Part shown: positions 17,288 through 25,656 of the stretch, one piece after another
How positions within the stretch are numbered: the stretch's first letter is position 1
Layout: each line of letters opens with the position of its first letter
Assembly: GCA_021161045.1 (NCBI GenBank)
Contig: JAGHBJ010000074.1
Span: 1-36,956, forward strand
Direction: 5' to 3'
DNA: 36,956 nucleotides
Source of the DNA: Candidatus Bathyarchaeota archaeon
Lineage (GTDB): Archaea > Thermoproteota > Bathyarchaeia > TCS64 > B23
Position numbers and translations under genes: made by a program
Notes under the pieces: generated by a model
The model's database searches: none
What the model was told of the DNA's origin: nothing
What the model saw: the letters and a program-made list of their open reading frames with translations, nothing else

Positions 17288-18328
17288 GTGTCCAGGAGGG
17301 GTGGAGGACGTAGGGGGAGGGTAGCCCTCATATTTCTACTCATAGGCCTACTGCTCTTCGCCCTCTACCTCCTCTGGACAAATCCCTTCAAGGTTCTCCT
17401 TGAAGCCGGTAGGCTGAACCTCCCCCTCTTCCTCCTCTCCATCCTCATCAACGATACAGGCCTACTCCTCTTCGCCCTCTCATGGCATCTACTCCTCAGG
17501 GGTATAGGTGTTAGGGTCTCAGCTCTCAAATCGGTCTTAGCGACCTTCATCAGCCTCTTCGTCGTCTGGCTCATGCCTATACCAATAGGCTCCGAGCTTA
17601 TCAGGGCCTATCTCATGCGTAATGAGGAGGGGTCAGACCTAGGGAAGGCCACGGCGTCGGTGATGATCCATAAGGCGATGTACAACCTCTCCTTCGGCCT
17701 TCTAATCACCCTCGCAGCCGTCATAGAAGCGTGGAGGGGCGTGAACCTCCCAATAGAGAAGAGACTTCTCCTATTCGTCATCTTCTTCGGCGTCTCCACA
17801 AGCATCATCTTCAGCCTCCTCCTAACCCCAAGCCTCCTGAGAGGCATCTATCGACGCCTACCAAACTGGCTGAAGGTGAGGGTGGAGAGGGGTCTAAATC
17901 ATCCACGGATTGGAGCTGGGGGCTTCGAGGTTCTCATCAACGGCGTGGAAGACGCCCTCTCAACCCTCAGATCCAAGCCTCTCCTAAAACTCTCAGCCTT
18001 CCTGATGGTGGCCTTCCAGTGGAGCACTGGCTCCATAACCACGTGGCTCGTTGCCATGTCCCTGGGCTGTCGAATTGACTTCTGGATCATCGTCGTCCTA
18101 TACGCAGCCGTGGAGTTCATACAGCAGCTAAACATAGTTATCCCAGGGGGCCTAGGAATCGTCGACGCAGGTCTCACAGCCTCTCTATGTCTCCTAGGCC
18201 TACCGCTCAGCCTCTCCTCAGCCATATCGCTTCTAACTAGGCTCGTAACCTACTGGCTTGAGCTTCTTCTCTGCGCAGCCTTCTCCCTCTACTATGGCTA
18301 TAGGGAGCTCCTCGGGGAATATCTCTAA
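17288..18328 (+). CDS. Flippase-like/lysylphosphatidylglycerol synthase TM-domain protein (UPF0104-like)
   Basis: Multi-TM; SWHLLLRGIGVRVSALKSVLATFISLFVVWLMP and IVIPGGLGIVDAGLTASLCLLG motifs. Confidence 0.82.
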   Translation: MSRRGGGRRGRVALIFLLIGLLLFALYLLWTNPFKVLLEAGRLNLPLFLLSILINDTGLLLFALSWHLLLRGIGVRVSALKSVLATFISLFVVWLMPIPIGSELIRAYLMRNEEGSDLGKATASVMIHKAMYNLSFGLLITLAAVIEAWRGVNLPIEKRLLLFVIFFGVSTSIIFSLLLTPSLLRGIYRRLPNWLKVRVERGLNHPRIGAGGFEVLINGVEDALSTLRSKPLLKLSAFLMVAFQWSTGSITTWLVAMSLGCRIDFWIIVVLYAAVEFIQQLNIVIPGGLGIVDAGLTASLCLLGLPLSLSSAISLLTRLVTYWLELLLCAAFSLYYGYRELLGEYL

Positions 18329-18367
18329 AGTAGATGTGGATCCATTATCTCGTGAGAGCTGATCCCC

Positions 18368-19357
18368 TTGAAGCTGAGGCTGGGCATCATCGGATGTGGA
18401 AGGGCCACGACGATGTTCCACCTAAAGGCTGTGGAGGAAGTTGAGGAGATCGAGGTGGTGGCCGTCGCCGACAGGGATCCCAACAGGGCGAGGGGAGTGG
18501 CGGAGGACATCGGTGCTAGATGGTATGTAAGCCATGAGGAGCTCCTCGGAGATAGAGATGTAGAGGCCGTCGCCATCAACACCCCTCCAGGCCTCCATGA
18601 GGAGATGTCCCTCGAAGCCTTGAAGGCGGGTAGGCATATCCTATGCGAGAAGCCGATGGCGAGGAGCGTTGAGGGGTGTAGGAGGATAGCGGTTGAAGCT
18701 GAGGAGAAGGGGCTTGTAGCCCACCCCTTCCATAACTATGCTCACACCCCAATCCTAGACGAGGCTCTAAGACTTCTAGGGGAGGAGGCGATAGGCGAGA
18801 TAGAATGCGTTAAGATTAGATTGATGAATAATCTCAGGGGCTATAGACCCATGACACCCTTCAGGCTTCAGGGCGACAACGCCATAATCGAGGATCTAAT
18901 CCCCCATATACTCTCCGTCGCAGGCCTGATCACGGGGTGGAACTTCCAGGTCTTAGATGTTGAGGGCTGGAGGAGGAGCTACCCCGTCGTCGACAACCTC
19001 ACCTTCCACCTCAAGGCGGATACCATCCCCCTCAAGGGGGAGGCTAGCTGGACGGCCATCATACCAAGCTTCGAGGTTCAAATAGAGGGGTCAGAAGGCT
19101 CGATGAGGATGGATTTGATGAGGAATCCATGGACACTCACCCTGAAGAGGGATGGGGAGACGAGGAGGATTGGGGGAGGAGGCCTGAGTCGATATTTCAA
19201 GCTTCTCAGGATGAGGCACCCCTCCTTCACGAGGCAGTATAGACACTTCTATAGGGTTGTTAGAGGCTTGGAGGCACCGAGGGTGACGATGGAGGCTGAG
19301 ACAGCCATAATAGCAGCCCTAAGGGAGATGGGGGAGGTGATGGAGATCCATGGGTAG
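18368..19357 (+). CDS. Gfo/Idh/MocA family oxidoreductase
   Basis: LRLGIIGCGRATTMFHLKAV, AINTPPGLHEEMSLEALKAGRHILCEKPMARS. Confidence 0.9.
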   Translation: MKLRLGIIGCGRATTMFHLKAVEEVEEIEVVAVADRDPNRARGVAEDIGARWYVSHEELLGDRDVEAVAINTPPGLHEEMSLEALKAGRHILCEKPMARSVEGCRRIAVEAEEKGLVAHPFHNYAHTPILDEALRLLGEEAIGEIECVKIRLMNNLRGYRPMTPFRLQGDNAIIEDLIPHILSVAGLITGWNFQVLDVEGWRRSYPVVDNLTFHLKADTIPLKGEASWTAIIPSFEVQIEGSEGSMRMDLMRNPWTLTLKRDGETRRIGGGGLSRYFKLLRMRHPSFTRQYRHFYRVVRGLEAPRVTMEAETAIIAALREMGEVMEIHG

Positions 19358-20249
19358 AATAGCCATCGTCAAAGTCGAGGGGGGCGACGTATACGGAGCC
19401 ATCGAGGAGGCGGTGGAGCTCCTAGATGGATTCAAAATCAGGAGGGGGGCGAGGGCCGTGATAAAGCCGAACATCTGCTATCCCAGGAATCCCTATGGGA
19501 TGGTCATCACAGACTTCAGGGTTATAGAGGCCGTCATAAGGCTGCTGCAGGATGAGACGGATGATATAGTCGTGGTGGAGAGCGACAACATCTCTGGAAC
19601 GGCGGATAGTAGAGCTGAGAAATCCGGCCTACTAGACCTATTGAGACGTCTCGACGTCGAGTTCATAAACCTAAGCAGGGATGAAGGTGAGACCCATAGG
19701 ATCGGGGAGGTTGAGATAAGGCTGCCAAAAACTGTCCTTGAGGCGGACTACTTCATAAACCTCCCAAAGATGAAGACCTGTGGGCCAACCCTCGTCACCC
19801 TATCCATAAAGAACCTCTTCGGCCTCCCCATGAGGAGGGATAAGAAGAAGCTCCACCCATATCTCAACGAGATCCTCCCCTATCTAGCGAAGGTGATTAG
19901 GCATGATCTCATCGTTCTCGACGCAATAACAGCTATGGAGGGGAATGGCCCCGTCATAGGGACGCCGAAGGAGATGGGCCTCATAATAGCCGGTAGAAAC
20001 CCCCTGGAGGTGGACGCCATCTCCACCAGCATCATGGGCATAGACCCCATGGAGGTTGAGCATCTAAGGAGGGCCTACGAGCTAGGCGTCGGAGAGATCG
20101 ATGTAGAGAAGCTCGATGTCGTGGGGGAGGATTGGAGACGCTTCATAACACCCTTTGAGCGACCCTACTCCCTCAGGGCTTCGGTGAGATCAATCAAGTC
20201 AATCCTCAAAACCTTTTCTCGGCTGATTCGGCGATCGCCGAATGGCTAA
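19350..20249 (+). CDS. DUF362 domain-containing protein
   Basis: VIKPNICYPRNPYGMVITDFRVIEAVI, DYFINLPKMKTCGPTLVTLSIKNLFGLP. Confidence 0.88.
   Translation: MGRIAIVKVEGGDVYGAIEEAVELLDGFKIRRGARAVIKPNICYPRNPYGMVITDFRVIEAVIRLLQDETDDIVVVESDNISGTADSRAEKSGLLDLLRRLDVEFINLSRDEGETHRIGEVEIRLPKTVLEADYFINLPKMKTCGPTLVTLSIKNLFGLPMRRDKKKLHPYLNEILPYLAKVIRHDLIVLDAITAMEGNGPVIGTPKEMGLIIAGRNPLEVDAISTSIMGIDPMEVEHLRRAYELGVGEIDVEKLDVVGEDWRRFITPFERPYSLRASVRSIKSILKTFSRLIRRSPNG
20226..20243. promoter_or_regulatory. 18-bp perfect palindrome ATTCGGCGATCGCCGAAT
   Basis: Read directly; spans last codons of the DUF362 gene, about 27-45 bp upstream of TATA CTTATAAATAG before HMG-CoA synthase. Confidence 0.45.
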
Positions 20250-20311
20250 TCGATGCTCAACGAAAACTTATAAATAGTACATGAATATGAATCCATCAAT
20301 CATCGCCACTG

Positions 20312-21361
20312 GTGATGGTTTTGAAAACAAGCCGCCCCGTCGGCATAATAGGTTATGGGGCCTATATCCCCATGAATAGGCTCAAGGCTTCCGAGATCAG
20401 CAGGGTCTGGGGTGGATGCGCTGAGCCGATAGAGGAGAAGGCCGTAGCCTCCATCGATGAGGACGCCGTAACCATCGCGGTGGAATGCGCCCGATACGCC
20501 ATAAAACGGGCTAAGATAGATCCAAGGGAGATCGGAGCCATCTATGTCGGAACCGAGTCCAAGCCCTACGCCGTAAAGCCCTGCGGAACCATCGTCGCCG
20601 AGGCGATAGGGGCGACGCCCCACGTGACGGCCGCCGACTATGAGTTCGCCTGTAAAGCCGGAACAGAGGCCTTCCAGGCCTGTATAGGATTGGTGTCCAG
20701 CGGCATGGTGAAGTATGCCATGGCTATAGGGGCCGACACGGCTCAGGGGCGGCCCGCAGACCCCTTAGAGTATACCGTGGCCTGTGGTGGAGCCGCCCTC
20801 ATCTTCACCCTCAAATCCGAGAGGACTCTCGCCTATCTTGAAGGCTCCTACTCCTACGTCACCGACACCCCAGACTTCTGGAGGAGGGGCCTTGAGATGT
20901 ATCCGCGGCATGGGAACAGGTTCACGGGTGAGCCAGCATATTTCAGGCATATCATCGGGGCCGCAAAGGGCTTGATGGCTGAGCTGGGCTATGGCCCCGA
21001 GGATTTCAAGTATGCCGTCTTTCACCAGCCGAATGTTAAGTTCCCAGTTAAGGTGGCTAAGAGGCTTGGCTTCAGCATGGATGCCATAAAGCCTGGTCTC
21101 ATCGTCCCCTACGTCGGCAACACCTACGCCGGCTCCACGCCCATCGGCTTGGCTGCCACCCTCGATGTAGCTGAGCCGGGAGATAGAATTCTCGTCGTTT
21201 CCTACGGCTCTGGGGCTGGGAGTGACGCCTTCAGCTTCGTCGTCCAGGACGCCATAATGGAGGGCAGACCAAGAGACCTACCCGTCTCAGCCTTCATAGC
21301 TAGGAAGAGATACATAGACTACAGCCTATACTCCAGGATGAGGGGAAAGATCCACCTATGA
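20312..21361 (+). CDS. Archaeal hydroxymethylglutaryl-CoA synthase
   Basis: [75 protein letters not shown]. Confidence 0.93.
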   Translation: MMVLKTSRPVGIIGYGAYIPMNRLKASEISRVWGGCAEPIEEKAVASIDEDAVTIAVECARYAIKRAKIDPREIGAIYVGTESKPYAVKPCGTIVAEAIGATPHVTAADYEFACKAGTEAFQACIGLVSSGMVKYAMAIGADTAQGRPADPLEYTVACGGAALIFTLKSERTLAYLEGSYSYVTDTPDFWRRGLEMYPRHGNRFTGEPAYFRHIIGAAKGLMAELGYGPEDFKYAVFHQPNVKFPVKVAKRLGFSMDAIKPGLIVPYVGNTYAGSTPIGLAATLDVAEPGDRILVVSYGSGAGSDAFSFVVQDAIMEGRPRDLPVSAFIARKRYIDYSLYSRMRGKIHL

Positions 21362-22491
21362 GACCCGTATACATCGCCGGGGTGGCCCTCACCCCCATAG
21401 GGGAACACTGGGAGCTATCGCTGAGAGACCTCGCCTGCGAGGCAGCCCTAAAGGCCTTGGAGAAGGCTGAGGTGGAGCGCATAGATGCGTTATACGTCGC
21501 GAATATGGGGGCCGCGCCGCTTCAGAGTCAATTACACCTGGGAGCCTTGATGGCTGACGCCCTCGGGCTATATGGCCTCCCAGCCATGAGGGTTGAGGCA
21601 GCCCAGGCCAGCGGCGGAGTCGCCGTTCATGAAGCCAACCTCGCCGTCGCTTCAGGCCTCTACGATAGCGTCCTCGTTGTAGGCGTTGAGAAGATGAGTG
21701 ACGCCCTGCCACTTGAGGTTCGCTCAGCCCTGGCGATGGCCGAGGATCAGGAGTACACAGCCTACACCGGTGTCACAGATGTAGGCCTATGCGCCCTACT
21801 CCATAGGCTCTACATGGAGCGCTATGAGGCTAAGCCCGAGGAGGTCGCAGCCCTCGCAGCCATAAGCCATGAACACGCCGTGGGCTGCCCCCATGCTCAG
21901 TATCCCTTCAGGGTCAGCGTCGAGAAGATCCTCTCCTCCCCGATGGAGGCAGACCCGATACATATGCTTGAATGCTCCGGCATAGGCGACGGAGCGGCGG
22001 CCCTCGTCCTAACCGCAGATCGCGGCGATGTGGAGATAGCAGCCTCAACAGTCGCCGTGGATCACTTCTTCCTAACCGAGAGAAGCGACCCCCTAATCCT
22101 CGAAGCTGTGAGAACCGCGTCCAAGAGAGCTTATGAGAGGGCTGGCATCTCCCCACGGGACATAGACCTGGTGGAGCTCCACGACTCGACGACGATCATA
22201 GGTATCCTCAGCCTAGAGGACTTAGGCTTCGTCGAGAAGGGATTTGGAGCTCGCTATGTATCGGAGGGAAATGTCCGGAGAGATGGGGAACTTCCTGTCA
22301 ACACCTTTGGCGGATTAAAGGCTAGGGGCAACCCCGTGGGGGCGACGGGCGTATATCAGGTTGCGGAGATAGCACTCCAGCTCCTAGGGGAAGCGGGTCG
22401 ATGCCAGGTGGAGGATGCGGAGGTGGGTGTAGCCGAGAACCTCGGCGGAGTCGCCTCCACCGCCTCGATTACAATTCTACGGAGGCATTAG
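21358..22491 (+). CDS. Thiolase-family protein (acetyl-CoA acetyltransferase homolog) with substituted catalytic residues
   Basis: [48 protein letters not shown] at the position of VEAACASGG; overlaps HMGS stop/start. Confidence 0.9.
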   Translation: MRPVYIAGVALTPIGEHWELSLRDLACEAALKALEKAEVERIDALYVANMGAAPLQSQLHLGALMADALGLYGLPAMRVEAAQASGGVAVHEANLAVASGLYDSVLVVGVEKMSDALPLEVRSALAMAEDQEYTAYTGVTDVGLCALLHRLYMERYEAKPEEVAALAAISHEHAVGCPHAQYPFRVSVEKILSSPMEADPIHMLECSGIGDGAAALVLTADRGDVEIAASTVAVDHFFLTERSDPLILEAVRTASKRAYERAGISPRDIDLVELHDSTTIIGILSLEDLGFVEKGFGARYVSEGNVRRDGELPVNTFGGLKARGNPVGATGVYQVAEIALQLLGEAGRCQVEDAEVGVAENLGGVASTASITILRRH

Positions 22492-22492
22492 G

Positions 22493-22894
22493 ATGAGTGT
22501 CCCAAGGTATTGGAGGGAGATCAAATATCGCTATAGGCTGATAGGAGAGCTTTGCACCGAATGTGGCGCAATAATCTTCCCCAGGAGACGACTCTGTCCA
22601 CACTGCGGCTGTAGGGAGTTGGAGGAGTGTAAACTAAGCGAGACTGGGACGGTGCTATCCTGGACCGTTATACAGCATCCCCCTAAGGGGTATGAGAAGT
22701 ATGCCCCCTACGTCGTCGCTCTCATAAAGCTGGATGACGGCGCTCAGATCCTCTCTCAGGTCGTCGATGTGGAGCCTGAGGAGATGAGGGTTGGCCTCCG
22801 AGTTGAGGCCACCTTCAGGAGGGTTAGGGAGGACGGCTCCTCTGGCATCATCGAATACGGATATAAATTTAGGCCGATCATAGAGGAGCCTTAG
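22493..22894 (+). CDS. DUF35 OB-fold zinc-ribbon protein
   Basis: CTECGAIIFPRRRLCPHCG rubredoxin-like knuckle plus OB-fold GTVLSWTVI; third gene of operon. Confidence 0.92.
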   Translation: MSVPRYWREIKYRYRLIGELCTECGAIIFPRRRLCPHCGCRELEECKLSETGTVLSWTVIQHPPKGYEKYAPYVVALIKLDDGAQILSQVVDVEPEEMRVGLRVEATFRRVREDGSSGIIEYGYKFRPIIEEP

Positions 22895-22951
22895 GGAGGA
22901 GCTCCTTATTCATCTTTATATGGATCAACATCAATTCGATTAGGGCTGGAT

Positions 22952-24472
22952 ATGGAGGGGAGGGAACTCCACGAGGCTATTATGGAACTCGCCAGGAGGA
23001 GAGGCTTCTTCTGGCCCTCCTTCGAGATATATGGCGGCCTCAGAGGCTTCTACACCTATGGGAACCTGGGGACGAAACTGAAGAGAAACATCGAGAAGGC
23101 TTGGAGACGCTTCTTCGTCGATCCCCACGGCTTCCTCGAACTGGACACGCCTGTTCTCAATCCCCTGAGGGTTTTCAAGGCCTCGGGGCATCTGGAGCAC
23201 TTCAAGGACGTTATGGTGGAATGCCTTAAATGCCACAGGGTCTTCAGGGCTGACCACCTCATAGAGGAGGAGGCGGGTCTCGAATACGTAGAGGCGATGG
23301 GTGAGGAGGCCATAAGGAGGCTGCTACGGGAGAAGAGGATTAGATGTCCCGAGTGCGGCGGAGACCTAGGCGAGCCACAGGAATTCCTCACCATGTTCCA
23401 AACCCAGATCGGGCCTATGAGTGGAGAGCCAGGCTTCGCCAGGCCCGAGGCCGCTCAGGGGATGTTCCTCAACTTCAAGCTCGGCTTCCACCACGCCAGA
23501 GAGCGACTCCCCTTCGCCCTCGCCCAGATCGGGAAAGTCATGAGGAATGAGATCTCGCCTCGAAGGGGATTGCTGAGGCTTAGGGAGTTCACCATCATGG
23601 AGCTGGAGCTCTTCTTCGACCCTCAGGAGGGTCAATGCCCCTGGTTTAAGGAGGTTTCAGACGAATCCGTCAAGCTCATAACTGAAGAGATGGAGGCTGA
23701 GGGCTTCAAGGAGCCGCTGGAGGTTACGCTGGGAGAGGCCGTGGAGAGAGGCTACATAAAAACCGAGTGGCAGGCCTACTTCATGGGGGTATCGAAGAGG
23801 TTCATCACATACCTCGGCGTACCCCCTGAACGGCAGCGCTTCAGGGCGCATCTGCCCGAGGAGAGGTCGCACTATTCGACTCAGACCTATGACCATGAGG
23901 TCTACCTTGAGAGCTGGGGATGGATCGAGATTGCTGGACACGCCTATAGAACCGACTATGACCTCAAAGCCCATCAGAAGGCCTCTGGAGTAGACCTTAC
24001 GGTTCGTAGGGCCGATGGATCGAGGTTTCTACCCCACGTCGTTGAGCCGAGCTTCGGCCTGGATAGACTCGTCTACGTAGCCCTTGAGGTGGCATATCGT
24101 AAGAGGGATGGGAGAACAGTCCTAGCCCTGCCTAGGTGGATCGCCCCCATACAGGTTGCTGTGATGCCCCTCGTCACGAGGGATGGCCTACCTGAGAAGG
24201 CGAGGGAGATATGGAGCCAGCTGAAGGATGCGGGATTGACGGTCGAGTATGAGGAGAAGGGGTCGATTGGGAAGCGGTATGCTCGTCAAGATGAGATTGG
24301 AACACCCATCGCCGTAACGGTTGACTATCAAACCCTTGAGGATGACACCGTAACGCTGAGGGATAGGGACAGCTGGAGGCAGGTGAGACAGGAGGCTTCA
24401 AGGCTTCCGGAGCTGTTAAGGAGCTATATAAACGGCGAGAGGGGGTTCGACGAACTCGGGAGGCCCCTCTAG
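22952..24472 (+). CDS. glyS: Glycyl-tRNA synthetase (class II, alpha2 type)
   Basis: ARRRGFFWPSFEIYGGLRGFYTYGNLG, TMFQTQIGP, ARPEAAQGMFLNFK, VEPSFGLDR. Confidence 0.94.
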   Translation: MEGRELHEAIMELARRRGFFWPSFEIYGGLRGFYTYGNLGTKLKRNIEKAWRRFFVDPHGFLELDTPVLNPLRVFKASGHLEHFKDVMVECLKCHRVFRADHLIEEEAGLEYVEAMGEEAIRRLLREKRIRCPECGGDLGEPQEFLTMFQTQIGPMSGEPGFARPEAAQGMFLNFKLGFHHARERLPFALAQIGKVMRNEISPRRGLLRLREFTIMELELFFDPQEGQCPWFKEVSDESVKLITEEMEAEGFKEPLEVTLGEAVERGYIKTEWQAYFMGVSKRFITYLGVPPERQRFRAHLPEERSHYSTQTYDHEVYLESWGWIEIAGHAYRTDYDLKAHQKASGVDLTVRRADGSRFLPHVVEPSFGLDRLVYVALEVAYRKRDGRTVLALPRWIAPIQVAVMPLVTRDGLPEKAREIWSQLKDAGLTVEYEEKGSIGKRYARQDEIGTPIAVTVDYQTLEDDTVTLRDRDSWRQVRQEASRLPELLRSYINGERGFDELGRPL

Positions 24473-24648
24473 GTCTTTCCAAGTAGGAGTCTGACAGCTG
24501 AGACGTCGACCTCTAGGATTTTAGCCCCCTCCACAATCCTGGTCTCGCCGAGGACATCTCTGAGGATCACCTTATCGCCTTCTTCCCTGGCGTAGATGAC
24601 GTCTCTCATGATCTCCTCATCCTCCAGGAAGACTTTAAACTCGCACAT
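24469..24648 (-). CDS. CooT family nickel-binding protein
   Basis: MCEFKVFLEDEEIMRDVIYAREEGDKVILRDVLGETRIVEGAKILEVD; stop codon interlocks with glyS stop (CTAG). Confidence 0.8.
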   Translation of the reverse strand: MCEFKVFLEDEEIMRDVIYAREEGDKVILRDVLGETRIVEGAKILEVDVSAVRLLLGKT

Positions 24649-24667
24649 CTTGGACACCATTTTACAC

Positions 24668-24703
24668 TCCCTAAAGGCTTGATTAGAGTCTTCCCCTTAG
24701 GGA
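24668..24703. promoter_or_regulatory. Interrupted inverted repeat TCCCTAAAGG-n17-CCTTAGGGA in divergent CooT/ferritin-like promoter
   Basis: 9-bp pairing with one bulged A; right arm abuts the TATA CTCTTTTAAAAC. Confidence 0.35.
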
Positions 24704-24744
24704 ACTCTTTTAAAACATGGGGAGAAGATGTCTAGGGTGCTTCT

Positions 24745-25230
24745 ATGGGTAGAAAGGGTCGGGAAATAGTGAAGGTTGATGTGGGGGAGCTGATAGAGCT
24801 TCTGAAGAAGGCCTACGCGGATGAGTGGATCGCCTACTATGCCTATAAGTGGATCGCGAAGATGGTTCATGGCCCTGGTTCCCCCCATATCGCCGAGTTA
24901 GCTGAGAAGATCGCGGAGGAAGAGGAGGAGCATGCTAACGAGCTTGCTGAGAGGATCCTAGAGCTTGGTGGAGATCTCCCCTATGGAATCGAGAAGCTCT
25001 ATGAGATCGCGAACTGTAAGACGGTGAAATACCCTGAAGATCTAAACGACCTTAAGGGGATATTAGAGGCCCTCGCGGAGGCCGAGGCCTGCGCCATCGA
25101 GGTATATAACAAGATATTGAATTGGTTAAGCCCCTGCTACGAGAAGGACGTCAAGACCTTCCATCTCATCGAGCACATCCTCTCCGAGGAGATAGCCCAC
25201 GAGGAGTCCTTCGAGAATCTAATAGAATAA
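24745..25230 (+). CDS. Ferritin-like (Dps-like/thioferritin-like) protein
   Basis: DEWIAYYAYKW, AEEEEEHANELAERI, EILSEEIAHEESF four-helix carboxylate/His motifs; three Cys residues. Confidence 0.8.
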   Translation: MGRKGREIVKVDVGELIELLKKAYADEWIAYYAYKWIAKMVHGPGSPHIAELAEKIAEEEEEHANELAERILELGGDLPYGIEKLYEIANCKTVKYPEDLNDLKGILEALAEAEACAIEVYNKILNWLSPCYEKDVKTFHLIEHILSEEIAHEESFENLIE

Positions 25231-25276
25231 ACAACCAGCAACTCTCTTTTTATTCTTTAAAAAAGGAGATGTTATT

Positions 25277-25654
25277 TCACCTACTCATCCATAGACCGTG
25301 TAGATTACAGTAATCCCTAGCCTTCAAGATCTCCTCATCGGTCTTGAAGACTGCCTCGGGCTTATCACCAGGCTTGAGGAATCTCACCATCACACCCTTC
25401 TCGGTCTCAACCTCTATCCACTCTATGTAGTGATCCTCCTCCATGGGATGTGGGATGGAGCCGATCTTAACCCTCACCTCTCCCCCAACCCTCTCAACGA
25501 CGGGTAGATGCTTCTCATAGCCACTCTCCTCTCCCTTCTCCTCCATCAGCCTCATAGGCTGACCACAGCAGACGAGCTGTCCAACGCCGCTATGCATCAC
25601 CAGAACGATGTTGCCGCAGATATCGCATTTATAGATCTGTAGCTTCTCAGTCAT
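25277..25654 (-). CDS. dfx: Desulfoferrodoxin (2Fe superoxide reductase)
   Basis: YKCDICGNIV...LVCCGQPM desulforedoxin domain; EKHLP, HPMEEDHYIEWIE, ARDYCNLHGLW SOR site. Confidence 0.95.
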   Translation of the reverse strand: MTEKLQIYKCDICGNIVLVMHSGVGQLVCCGQPMRLMEEKGEESGYEKHLPVVERVGGEVRVKIGSIPHPMEEDHYIEWIEVETEKGVMVRFLKPGDKPEAVFKTDEEILKARDYCNLHGLWMSR

Positions 25655-25656
25655 TT

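Noticed and set aside
20230-20239. GCGATCGC core resembling cyanobacterial HIP1
   Set aside because: One copy noticed only, in an archaeal context; a HIP1-type system is not supported. The full 18-bp palindrome is kept as a separate finding.
20300-20623. 107-aa minus ORF over the HMGS start
   Set aside because: Antisense to HMGS; Gly/Tyr/Asp-rich composition expected from the reverse frame.
22940-23257. 105-aa minus ORF over the glyS start
   Set aside because: Shadow ORF of glyS; low-complexity, no motif.
22952-24472. GlyRS RPEAAQG instead of RPETAQG as an unusual active site
   Set aside because: Single conservative change; the rest of class II motifs are normal, so not treated as a finding.
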